A stretch of DNA of 64,000 nt from Eunapius fragilis (lineage: Eukaryota; Porifera; Demospongiae; Spongillida; Spongillidae). The notes beneath the pieces were generated by a model. It was not told where the DNA came from, made no database searches, and worked only from the letters and a program-made list of their open reading frames with translations. The DNA lies in the NCBI GenBank assembly GCA_963681505.1, contig OY811971.1:5493408-5557407 (forward strand), written 5' to 3'. This document shows, in pieces, positions 31,701 to 43,600 of the stretch. The position numbers were made by a program, and so were the translations under genes. Position 1 is the stretch's first letter. Each line of letters begins with the position of its first letter.

Positions 31701-33477
31701 TAAACTACTAAGTTGTCACATTCTTGACTCTAAGCAGTGAATGTGAATGAGATTCTATGTGCTACACAAAATGTCATTGTTGCCTAGTGTATCACAGCCT
31801 CCAGCATAAAAACATGTTCTATGTGTAGGTTGTTTCATTTTTCCTCGCCTGAATTTACATCACCAACTTTCAACTTTTTAATGGTGAACATACTTCAAAA
31901 TTGGTAGGTACAATGCTATGTGTATAACATGTCACATGAAAATGGAAAAGAAACAAATGAGAAACTAGAGCTGCTATGATGAAATTTTCTTATAAAATAC
32001 TAAAAGGCATGGCACCATTTTTAAAGGGTTGTTTTATCATTTCATCGAATGGTGAATAAACTTATATCGCTTTCCATGGTTCCCTGACAAATGCTCTGAA
32101 AAAAGGCAACACTAAGGCATTCATCACATCTATAAGGTATAGTATTCTCCAATCTTAGTTTTTTTGGAAAAAGAAATATTATTATTTTGAACAAATGAGC
32201 AGTTACGTAATGCTGTTTAGAGATAATGAAAACATTAGTCATGTGTGTGTGTGTGTGTGTGTACATGTTAGTGCATTTGTGTGAGCTTTCTGGTCATACA
32301 AAGGTTCCTGTTGCTATTGCCTGGGCATTTTACTCTCCAGCTTGAATGTCTCCTGGAGTCAGACAGCGGCGTTGAGCTGAGCGAAGGCTTGTCTATGGAC
32401 ACGTCTTCCTCACTGTCGTGCTCAAACTGCTGCCTTGAGTTGGACTGGGGAAGAGTATGGTGGGACCCTAGGGCCATCTTCATGCTACCATCTTGTTGGA
32501 AGTCCTCGTTCAGCCTGTCCCTAGAGTACGCCCGGGAGCGCTTGGTGAACTCCTCAAAGGAGGGTGGGTTGATGTAGGCCGGGGCCTGCCCAAGCATGTA
32601 GGTGGAGCTCCCACCAGTGTGGGCTGTGTGGGTGCTCTCTGAATAGGAGATGCCATCTGTATCCAGCTGCTGCTGCTGCTGTGACATCCTGTTATGCAAT
32701 GGCCACACATGAACTCATGAAATCTCAGTTGGGTAGAGGGGAAGAGGGAGAGAGAAGGGGAAGGGGGAGGGGGACAAAGGGGTGGGATGAGAGGGGGAGT
32801 GAAGGGAAGGAGAAGGGGAGACACATGGCACTTCGTGCTTATTTTACTCCAATAATCATAGCATTAAACATTCAGCACTCTCCCTATATCAATCCTCCTT
32901 CCCTTCCTCCTCATCCTCCTCCTCATCCCCTTCCTCCTCCCTCATTCTTTTTCACTGGAACTTCTGCCCCCTCATTTCATAGTCTTGTAAGATATCTCTC
33001 TTAATTAAGGTGTACATCCTCTGTGCTCCTAATGAATGTTCCACTCTTCACTGTTGGGCACAGAGTCACCAGGTTATATTGCATGTATGCCTCTCTCGCA
33101 CACCTTTGCATACCTCTGTATATCTTTGTTTTGTGAAGGGAAAGTTTGTACATGTAAGAGGGAAGAAGGGAAAAGGGATGTAAAGAACAATGGTATAGGT
33201 TATTGGTGAGACGATTAAAGGTACATGTATGCTGAGATGACCTACATGATGTGATAACGCTGGAGAAAGGTCCCCTTCCAGCAGAGGTGTTGGCTGCCAC
33301 CCTCACCTCATAGGAGTAGAGAGGTTTGAGGCCCGTGAGGTGGAACACTGTGGTGTTGCTACCCACATAGACCTCAGTGAAGGGCAAGTTGGAGCCAGCC
33401 TCCCTGTATTGGATGCAGTAGTCTGTGAGCACTCCATTGGATCCTGATGCTGATGGAGGCTAGATGAATAAGAATAG

Positions 33478-33566
33478 AAGAGAGAGAGAGAGAGTGAGAA
33501 AGAGAGAGAGAAAGAGAGAGAGAGAAAGAGAGAGAAAGAGAAAGAGAGAGAAAGAAAGAGAGAGAA

Positions 33567-33638
<72 letters not shown>

Positions 33639-33642
33639 AACA
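33478..33642. repeat. GA microsatellite in receptor copy A intron
   Basis: Purine tract of GA and GAAA steps just upstream (on the minus strand) of the acceptor of exon 33246-33459. On the minus strand it is CT-rich and extends the polypyrimidine tract. Open frames through it are Ser-Leu or Arg-Glu artefacts. Confidence 0.9.
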
Positions 33643-34158
33643 TTCACGAATGGAAATGTATATGTATGTCAAAGGTTACTACTACATGTAGCAGGGAAGT
33701 AAGAAATCTAACATCATTCTTTATGGCACACCAGAGTACACACATGGTAATACAAGGGAATGCGTGGATGGTTGCTTTAAAATTGCGCTTACCACCCAGG
33801 TTAACATTGTTTCCGTGGAGATGATGGGCGTGGCCACCAGACCGGAGGGCGCCTCCCATGGTGCAGCCGTTGGGGTCATCACAGCAAACACCTTGCTCCC
33901 CACTGAGGTGCCGCCATTTTGCAGGGCTACCACCTGGACGTCGTACCAAGTGAAGGGCACCAGAGAGCCGACCATCACCACGGTGATGGCATCCTGACCC
34001 GGCAGCATAGTGACTGCGTCGGTCCAGTTTTCGGATCCAGACACCATCACTCTAACCAGGTACTGGTACGGTCTGATGACAGTAGCATTGTAGCTCCATC
34101 TGACCATAATGGTCGTGCCATTGAGAGCCTCAATGCTGATCACCTCAGGAATGGCTAC

Positions 34159-34186
34159 GGGGGGGGGGGGGGGGGGGGGGGGGGGG
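34159..34186. repeat. 28-base G run at a splice acceptor
   Basis: On the minus strand this is poly-C followed by GTAG and the FN3 exon at 34154, so the homopolymer serves as the polypyrimidine tract. The paralogous site at 55376-55404 has a 29-base run in the same place. Confidence 0.9.
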
Positions 34187-34935
34187 AGAGAGGCAAAACA
34201 CACTTTGTATTGTGATTTATACTCGTAACGTACAAATCACACAATCATCTCTTTACCAAAGCCTTAACCTCCCTCTCGCACCAATGCCCCACCCACCTTC
34301 ATACCACCCCTCCCCCTTCCCGCCTCATGCACAAAACATGAGACAACCACCATATTTAATACATGTACACGCCAAGCCATTGGTACCCTGGTGATATTGC
34401 CTCGTGACTTACATGTGACAGTCACCTCTGATACCATAGAGCTGGTAGTAAGGGCTGGGGCTGAGACGTTGGGCAGCGTGGTCTCAACTACGCACTGGTA
34501 CAGGCACGCGTCCCCAATCTCTGTCTCGTTGATGACAATGGTCCCAGTGCTATTCACATAGTACAGTCTGCCTCCCCCAACGGTGAGAGGGGTACCATTC
34601 CTGGTCCACCTGTAGGAGACCTCAGTGCCCACAGCTGACATGGCCACACATGGAAGAGTGGCTGTCTCCCCAGTTATGACAGAGAGGTTGCTCTGAGCAA
34701 ACTGTGTTATCCTTGTCTCCTCTGATAATAAGAATAGAGGTTAACAACTGTTGTGCCATAGGCATCCCATTGTGAAAGACAACACACACATAAGTACACA
34801 TACATGTACCCAAATGTTATACATGTATACTCAATACAAAATAGTCTCTGTCTTGACACAAGTGCACTGCATGAAAACTGCCACAACCTCATTTGTAGCT
34901 TATTCTTTTTGGCGGGTGCCTTAGAGCACTAACGG

Positions 34936-37440
34936 CAGTGCAACCTTTCAAACAAACAGCTGGTGTGAGTAGCGCACTGAGTAAAAAACCATACCTTGCA
35001 TTCATCTGCGTTCCAAAACCCCTGGCAGACACATTTTCTTAAATATTTGATGCACGTGCTGCGTCGTGTGTATTATTTGGAGCTAGTAAACAATGACGGC
35101 GGTGTGTTCAAGTCAGCGATCGAAAAGGAAGTTTCTTTCTACCGAAGAAAAGAAGAAGGTAATAGAAGAAGTGAGGTTAGGAAAACTACCTGTTGATATT
35201 GTAAGTGAGTATGGAATAGGGAAAACACAGGTATACAAGCTGTACAAATCCCGGGATGCTATTGATAAGAGTACTGTACCAAAGCTGTCAAAAATACTGG
35301 CCAAGAAGTGTAAATATCCAGATATCGATTCGGCAGTTTTGCGCTCTGCGTAAAATGACCGGTAATAGGCGTCCTTTACCAGTGTCTAGGGAATTAGTTC
35401 AAGCGCGTGCTTTACACGAAGCTCGAGTGCGCAATATAACGGATTTTAAAGCGTCAGATGGTTGGTTTAATAGATGGCGTTGGCGGTACAATATAGAAAA
35501 TTCAGTCCGGTTGTGTGGGGAAGCAGGAGATGTAAATGTTGAAGACGCGACAAAGGAGATTGAGAAACTGAAACACTTAATTTCATCCCAAAGTTATGAA
35601 GTTGAGAATATTTTTAATATGGACGAAACAGGTGTCTTCTATAAGTCAATTCCCAGCAGAACGTACTTAATGCCCGGAGAATGCAAAAAAACTGCTAGGG
35701 GGACAAAACAAATGAAAGCCAAAGACCGTCTAACTGTAATTCTCTGCGCTAATGCAACTGGCACTTTTAAGATATCACCCGTTGTTATTGGAACTGCTAA
35801 ACGGCCTCGTTGCTTTGTCAGAAACCCTCCACAGCTACCTTACTTCAGCCAGAAGTCTGCTTGGAATGATACTGAAACTTTTCAAAGATGGTGGCATGAG
35901 ATTTTTCTTAAAGAAGTACGTGTTTGGACATCAAGTCCAGTCGCATTATTGTTAGATGGTTTTTCTGGCCATGATCGGGACTGTAATGATCCCTTAGGCC
36001 AGGTTAGAATTTTTACTTTTCCACCTAATATAACCTCCATATTTCAACCTCTTGATCAAGGTATTATATTAACCTTCAAGACCAAGTATAAGAGTAAATT
36101 GTTGGAACATCTTGTAAGTGTTGCCCCTGGGTATGAAAATCTACAAAGTTTAGCTGAGCAGTTGCCATCAGGTTGTGCTGGCTTGCAATATGGGAAGGCT
36201 CCACATGTAAGCGATGCAATGGCACTCATGAAGAGCTCTTGGGAAAGCATTAAACCTGCAGTGATTGAAGCATGTTGGAGGCGTGCGAACTGCTTACCTG
36301 CTAAAAACATGGTGACCAATCCAGCAGATGACCATCTTGATGCAATGGATAAGTTGGAAGAAGAGACATTGCATCATATGAGGGACTTATTGTCTAAACT
36401 GTCCATGTCATATCCTAGTACAGGGGTAATGCTTAATGGCACTGGCCTTGATGTTGTAGCTAAAGCTGTGCAGTCAGAGGCAGTTGATATGTTGACTACA
36501 TGGCTGCACCTTGAGGAGGAGAGAGAGGTAATGGATGTGGAGGATGGTGATGATGCAGATAGTGAAAATGAATTCAGTCCACGGGTGCAAATTGAAGGCC
36601 TTGAAAAGGTGTCAGTTTTGCGCACTATGCTACCACATCTCTACAGTGTACATGCAGCTGGGATAAAGCTTAATGATTCAACAATTGCAAATACTACAAG
36701 AGAGCTTTGCATGCATGTTGTGAAGGAGGCATTGCAAAACGAGGCAATGCCTCCTTCTCTGGCTCTTATGGACACACCAGGGGTGTCTGGATAAGTACTG
36801 TTGATTTCTTGGTGGAAATATCCAGGAACTAACTTTTGCTCACTAAACTCTCTGTTGCTTCACTGACTTTTGTTTTGTGTGTGTGTACTGTATAATGTTT
36901 TTGTTCACTTATACATTTGTTTGCATCAGTTCTTTCTATGCATCTTGTGAGTTGTAATTGTCGATGCAATCATAACCTTGACATCATTTCATGTGGTACA
37001 TACATGTTACGACTCGTTTTCATTTCCATGATAACATGCTTGCAAGCTATTATGTGGATTACTGCAACACATGCATGGCTTTGAACTTATATATACACTA
37101 GCTATGTGTGTGTGTATATTTTTTTCTGCAGAGGTAAGAAATAGAGACCTAGATCCACTCTATGTTAAGTTATTTTATTGTCTTCCAGCTGCTCTGATAA
37201 ATGAGTCACACATCTTTCCATACTGCTTCATTGTGTGTAACTGTCTGTCTTGTTTCCTCTGCATCCACTGGTGTGCTGGAGGACATTGCCAAAGGTCCTA
37301 GCTGCGAAAATTCATGTAGTAAGATTTAACTAAAGCGGATATGCATTCGCTCATTGTTGTCTTGTTTTGTTTAAAGCGCAGTGGCTAAAAATAATTTATA
37401 AAACGGCTGTTTGTTTAAGGATTCTGTAATCAACCGCACT
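34936..37440 (+). mobile_element. Pogo/Tigger-like DNA transposon
   Basis: A transposase frame (35093-36794) lies between similar inverted ends: the left end near 34936 reads CAGTGCAACC, with aaacaaacagc 14-16 bp further in, and the right end near 37440, read inward, is AGTGCGGTTG, with aaacaaacagc further in. The boundaries are approximate and I could not fix the expected TA duplication. Non-coding parts are 34936-35090 and 36795-37440. It separates receptor copy A from the palindromic satellite. Confidence 0.7.
35093..36794 (+). pseudogene. Tigger/pogo transposase (CENP-B-like), one frame break
   Basis: The N-terminal frame starts at 35093 with M-T-A-V-C-S-S-Q-R-S-K-R-K-F-L and holds a CENP-B-type helix-turn-helix (Y-G-I-G-K-T-Q-V-Y-K-L-Y). 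It stops at 35353. The second frame, open from before 35256 to 36794, holds a second DNA-binding region (S-R-E-L-V-Q-A-R-A-L, G-W-F-N-R-W) and the DDE core: N-M-D-E-T-G-V-F (first Asp at about 35622), L-L-L-D-G-F-S-G-H (second; most relatives have D-N), and F-Q-P-L-D-Q-G-I-I (third Asp). The two frames meet near 35340-35355, where one base change in length would explain the break. Tigger transposases are about 500-600 residues, so the sum is near full length. The protein cuts and joins its own DNA at TA sites. The tail is acidic (V-E-D-G-D-D-A-D-S-E-N-E). Confidence 0.85.
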
Positions 37441-37623
37441 TGCAGTGCGTAATGGTTAAAAATAGTTCGCGCGCATTGCTTAAAAATGTTTTGCGGAAGA
37501 TGTATACACGTTATCGACCGCGCGTTGACATTAACAATTCAGTTATGAGACCAGTAACACCCAATGAATCTCTGCAATTCTCCGTTGTTCCGAGGTGTGA
37601 TTTTCCGTTTTTGCGGGCCCCCC

Positions 37624-40600
37624 CTGTAGGAGTCATACATTGAAATACTTGACTCCTGCAGGAGTCATTCATAGTGACATATTTGATTCCTGCAGGAGTC
37701 AAACATACTGACATACTTGACTCCTGCAGGAGTCATACATGGAGATTGTTCACTCCTGCAGGAGAAATGCAGGGAGATACATGCAGAAGTCATACATATT
37801 TAAATACTTGACTCGTTCAGGAGTCATACATAGAACTACATGACTGCTGCAGGTGTCATGCATAGTGACATACTTGACTCCTGCAGGAGTCATACATTGA
37901 AATACTTGACTCCTGAGGAGTCATGCATACTGACATACTAGACTTTTGTAGGAGTCATACATTGAAATACTTGACTCCTGCAGGAGTCATTCATAGTGAC
38001 ATATATGACTCCTGTAGGAGTCATTGATACTGACATACTTGACTCCTTCAGGAGTCATGCATGGAGATACTTCACTCCTGCAGGAGTCATTCATATTGAC
38101 ATACTTGACTCCTGCAGGAGTCATATATTGAAATACTTGACTCCTGCAGGAGTCATACATTGAAATACTTGAGTGACATACTTGACTCCTGCAGGAGTCA
38201 TACAAAGTGACATACTTGACTCCTGCAGGAGTCATGCATGGAGATACTTGACTCCTGCAGGAGTCATATACTTGACTTATGCAGGAGTCTTGCATACTGA
38301 CATAGTTCACTCCTGCAAGAGTCATGCAAATATATACTTGACTCCTGCAGGAGTCATGCATACTGACATACTTGACTCCTGCGGGAGTCATGCATGGAGA
38401 TACATGACTCCTGGAGGAGTCATGCATTGAGATACTTGACTCCTGCAGACTCCTGCAGGAGTCATGCATACTGACATACTTGACTCTTGCAGGAGTCATG
38501 CAAATACATAGTTGACTCCTGCTGGAGTTATGCATACTGACATACTTGGCTCCTGCAGGAGTCATGCAAAAATATAGTTGACTCCTGCAGGAGTCATGCA
38601 TACTGACATACTTGATTCCTGCAGGAGTCATACATTGATATACTTGACTCCTAGCTGCAGGAGTCAAGTATACTGACATACTTGACTCTTGCAGGAGTCA
38701 TGCAAAATACATAGTTGACTCCTGCTGGAGTCATGCAAATATATAGTCGACTCCTGCAGGAGTCATTCATTGAAATACTTGAGTGACATACTTGACTCCT
38801 GCAGGAGTCATACATACTGACATACTTGACTCCTGCAGGAGTCATGCATGGAGATACTTGACTCCTGGAGGAGTCGTACATATTGACATACTTGACTCCT
38901 GCAGGAGTCATACATTGAAATACTTGACTCCTGCAGGACTCATACATTGAAATACTTGACTCCTGCAGGAGTCAGACATATTGACATACTTGACTCCTGC
39001 AGGAGTCATGAATTGAAATACTTGACTCCTGCAGGAGTCAGACATATTGACATACTTGACTCCTGCTGGAGTCATAAATTGAAATACTTGACTCCTGCAG
39101 GAGTCATACATTGAAATACTTGAGTGACATACTTGACTCCTGCAGGAGTCATACGTACTGACGTACTTGACTCCTGCAGGAGTCATGCATGGATATACTT
39201 GACTTATGTGCACAGGAGTCTTGCATACTGACATACTTGACTCCGGCAGGAGTCATGCAACTATATAGTTGACTCCTGCAGGAGTCATGCATACTGACAT
39301 ACTTGACTCCTGCAGGAGTCATGCATGGAAATACACGACTCCTGGAGGAGTCATACATTGAGATACTTGACTCCTGCAGGAGTCATGCATACTGACATAC
39401 TTGACTCTTGCAGGAGTCATGCACAATACATAGTTGACTCCTGCAGGAGTTATACATATTGACATACTTGACTCCTGCAGGAGTCATACATTCTGACATC
39501 CTTGACTCCTGCAGTAGTCATACATGGAGATTGCTCACTCCTGCAGGAGTCATACATATTGACATATGACTCCTATAGGAGTCATTGATACTGACATACT
39601 GGATTCCTTCAGGAGTCATGCATGGAGATACTTGACTCCTGCAGGAGTCATACATATTGACATACTTGACTCCTGCAGGAGTCAAACATTGAAATGCTTG
39701 ACTCCTGCAGGACTCATACATTGAAATACTTGACTCCTGCAGGAGTCAGACATATTGACATACTTGACTCATGCAGGAGTCATAAATTGAAATACTTGAC
39801 TCCTACAGAAGTCAGACATATTGACATACTTGACTCATGCTGGAGTCATAAATTGAAATACTTGACTCCTGCAGGAGTTATACATTGAAATTCTTAAGTG
39901 ACATAATTGACTCCTGCAGGAGTCATACATAGTGACATACTTGACTCCTGCAGGAGTCATGCATGGAGATACTTGACTCCTGCAGGAGTCGTACATATTG
40001 ACATACTTGACTCCTGTAGGAGTCATACATTGAAATACTTGACTCCTGCAGGACTCATACATATTGACATACTTGACTCCTGCAGGAGTCATAAATTGAA
40101 ATACTTGACTCCTGCAGGAGTCAGACATATTGACATACTTGACTCCTGCTGGAGTCATAAATTGAAATACTTGACTCCTGCAGGAGTCATACATTGAAAT
40201 ACTTGAGTGACATACTTGACTCCTGCAGGAGTCATACGTACCGACGTACTTGACTCCTGCAGGAGTCATGCATGGATATACTTGACTCCTGCAGGAGTCA
40301 TACATTGAGATACTTGACTTATGCAGGAGTCTTGCATACTGACATACTTGACTCCTGCAGGAGTCATGCAACTATATAGTTGACTCCTGCAGGAGTCATG
40401 CATACTGACATACTTGACTCCTGCAGGAGTCATGCATGGAAATACACGACTCCTGGAGGAGTCATACATTAAGATACATGACTCCTGCAGGATTCATGCA
40501 TCCTGACATACTTGACTCTTGCAGGAGTCATGCAAAATACATAGTTGACTCCTGCAGGAGTTATTCATATTGACATACTTGACTCCTGCAGGAGTCATAC

Positions 40601-43600
40601 ATTCTGACATACTTGACTCCTGCAGGAGTCATACATGGAGATTGCTCACTCCTGCAGGAGTGATACATATTGACATATGACTCCTATAGGAGTCATTGAT
40701 ACTGACATACTGGACTCCTTCAGGAGTCATGCATGGAGATACTTGACTCCTGCAGGAGTCATACATATTGACATACTTGACTCCTCCAGGAGTCATACAT
40801 TGAAATACTTGACTCCTGCAGGACTCATACATTGAAATACTTGACTCCTGCAGGAGTCATTTATAGTGACATATTTGATTCCTGCAGGAGTCAAACATGC
40901 TGACATACTTGACTCCTGCAGGAGTCATACATGGAGATTGTTCACTCCTGCAGGAGAAATGCAGGAGAAATGCAGGAGAAATGCAGGAGAAATGCAGGAG
41001 AAATGCAGGGAGATACATGCAGAAGTCATACATATTTAAATACTTGACTCGTTCAGGAGTCATACATAGAACTACATGACTGCCGCAGGTGTCATGCATA
41101 GTGACATACTTGACTCCTGCAGGAGTCATACATTGAAATACTTGACTCCTGAGGAGTCATGCATACTGACATACTAGACTCTTGTAGGAGTAAAGTATGT
41201 CACTGCAGGAGTCACTGCAGGAGTCAGACATATTGACATACTTGACTCATGCAGGAGTCATAAACTGAAGTACTTGACTCCTGCAGGACATACTTGACTC
41301 CTGCAGGAGTCATACGTACTGACGTACTTGACTCCTGCAGGAGTCATGCATGGATATACTTGACTTATGCAGGAGTCTTGCATACTGACATACTTGACTC
41401 CTGCAGGAGTCATGCAACTATATAGTTGACTCCTGCAGGAGTCATGCATACTGACATACTTGACTCCTGCAGGAGTCATGCATGGAAATACACGACTCCT
41501 GGAGGAGTCATACATTGAGATACTTGACTCCTGCAGGAGTCATGCATACTGACATACTTGACTCTTGCAGGAGTCATGCAAAATACATAGTTGACTCCTG
41601 CAGGAGTTATACATATTGACATACTTGACTCCTGCAGGAGTCATACATTCTGACATCCTTGACTCCTGCAGTAGTCATACATGGAGATTGCTCACTCCTG
41701 CAGGAGTCATACATATTGACATATGACTCCTATAGGAGTCATTGATACTGACATACTGGATTCCTTCAGGAGTCATGCATGGAGATACTTGACTCCTGCA
41801 GGAGTCATACATATTGACATACTTGACTCCTGCAGGAGTCAAACATTGAAATGCTTGACTCCTGCAGGACTCATACATTGAAATACTTGACTCCTGCAGG
41901 AGTCAGACATATTGACATACTTGACTCATGCAGGAGTCATAAATTGAAATACTTGACTCCTACAGAAGTCAGACATATTGACATACTTGACTCATGCTGG
42001 AGTCATAAATTGAAACACTTGACTCCTGCAGGAGTTATACATTGAAATTCTTAAGTGACATAATTGACTCCTGCAGGAGTCATACATAGTGACATACTTG
42101 ACTCCTGCAGGAGTCATGCATGGAGATACTTGACTCCTGCAGGAGTCGTACATATTGACATACTTGACTCCTGTAGGAGTCATACATTGAAATACTTGAC
42201 TCCTGCAGGACTCATACAATGAAATACTTGACTCCTGCAGGAGTCAGACATATTGACATACTTGACTCCTGCAGGAGTCATAAATTGAAATACTTGACTC
42301 CTGCAGGAGTCAGACATATTGACATACTTGACTCCTGCTGGAGTCATAAATTGAAATACTTGACTCCTGCAGGAGTCATACATTGAAATACTTGAGTGAC
42401 ATACTTGACTCCTGCAGGAGTCATACGTACCGACGTACTTGACTCCTGCAGGAGTCATGCATGGATATACTTGACTCCTGCAGGAGTCATACATTGAGAT
42501 ACTTGACTTATGCAGGAGTCTTGCATACTGACATACTTGACTCCTGCAGGAGTCATGCAACTATATAGTTGACTCCTGCAGGAGTCATGCATACTGACAT
42601 ACTTGACTCCTGCAGGAGTCATGCATGGAAATACACGACTCCTGCAGGAGACATACATGGAGATTGCTCACTCCTGCAGGAGTGATACATATTGACATAT
42701 GACTCCTATAGGAGTCATTGATATTGACATACTGGACTCCTTCAGGAGTCATGCATGGAGATACTTGACTCCTGCAGGAGTCATACATATTGACATACTT
42801 GACTCCTCCAGGAGTCATACATTGAAATACTTGACTCCTGCAGGACTCATACATTGAAATACTTGACTCCTGCAGGAGTCAGACATATTGACATACTTGA
42901 CTCATGCAGGAGTCATAAACTGAAATACTTGACTCCTGCAGGAGTCAGACATATTGACATACTTGACTCTTGCTGGAGTCATAAATTGAAATACTTGACT
43001 CCTTCAGGTGTCATACATTGAAATACTTGAGTGACATACTTGACTCCTGCAGGAGTCATACATAGTGACATACTTGACTCCTGCAGGAGTCATGCATGGA
43101 GATACTTGACTCCTGCAGGAGTCATACATTGAGATACTTGACTTATGCAGGAGTCTTGCATACTGACATACTTGACTCCTGCGAGAGTCATGCAAATATA
43201 TAGTTGACTCCTGCAGGAGTCATGCATACTGACATACTTGACTCCTGCAGGAGTCATGCATGGAGATACATGACTCCTGGAGGAGTCATACATTGAGATA
43301 CTTGACTCCTGCAGACTCCTGCAGGAGTCATGCATACTGACATACTTGACTCTTGCAGGAGTCATGCAAATACATAGTTGACTCCTGCTGGAGTTATGCA
43401 TACTGACATATTTGGCTCCTGCAGGAGTCATGCAAAAATTTAGTTGACTCCTGCAGGAGTCATGCATACTGACATACTTGATTCCTGCAGGAGTCATACA
43501 TTGACATACTTGACTCCTGCAGGAGTCATGTATACTGACATACTTGACTCTTGCAGGAGTCATGCAAAATACATAGTTGACTCCTGCAGGAGTTATACAT

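Larger units (their letters stand above)
32268..34721 (-). pseudogene. Ig/FN3 receptor, partial 3-prime copy (copy A)
   Basis: Similar to 52690-56060. Exons visible: 34413-34721 (Ig: T-L-P-C-V-A, R-W-T-R-N-G-T-P, Y-Q-C-V-V-E-T), 33793-34154 (FN3: I-P-E-V-I-S-I-E-A-L-N-G, M-V-R-W-S-Y, W-Y-D-V-Q-V-V-A) and 33246-33459 (second FN3: S-G-S-N-G-V-L-T-D-Y-C-I-Q-Y, Y-S-Y-E-V-R-V-A-A-N). These three are in frame with proper splice phases. The next exon (from 32956) has lost its membrane-helix half: the sequence jumps from the juxtamembrane K-T-K-I-Y-R-G-M to intron near 33137. It also carries a 4-bp gain producing a stop after D-V-H-L-N. The tail exon (to 32688) is frame-shifted near its C-terminus. 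Ig exons upstream of the last one are absent; a transposon begins there. A decayed partial gene, or at most a secreted fragment. Confidence 0.8.

Noticed and set aside
33303-33691. Ser/Leu-rich and Arg/Glu-rich frames
   Set aside because: Products of the GA microsatellite in receptor copy A; the same applies at 58216-58557.
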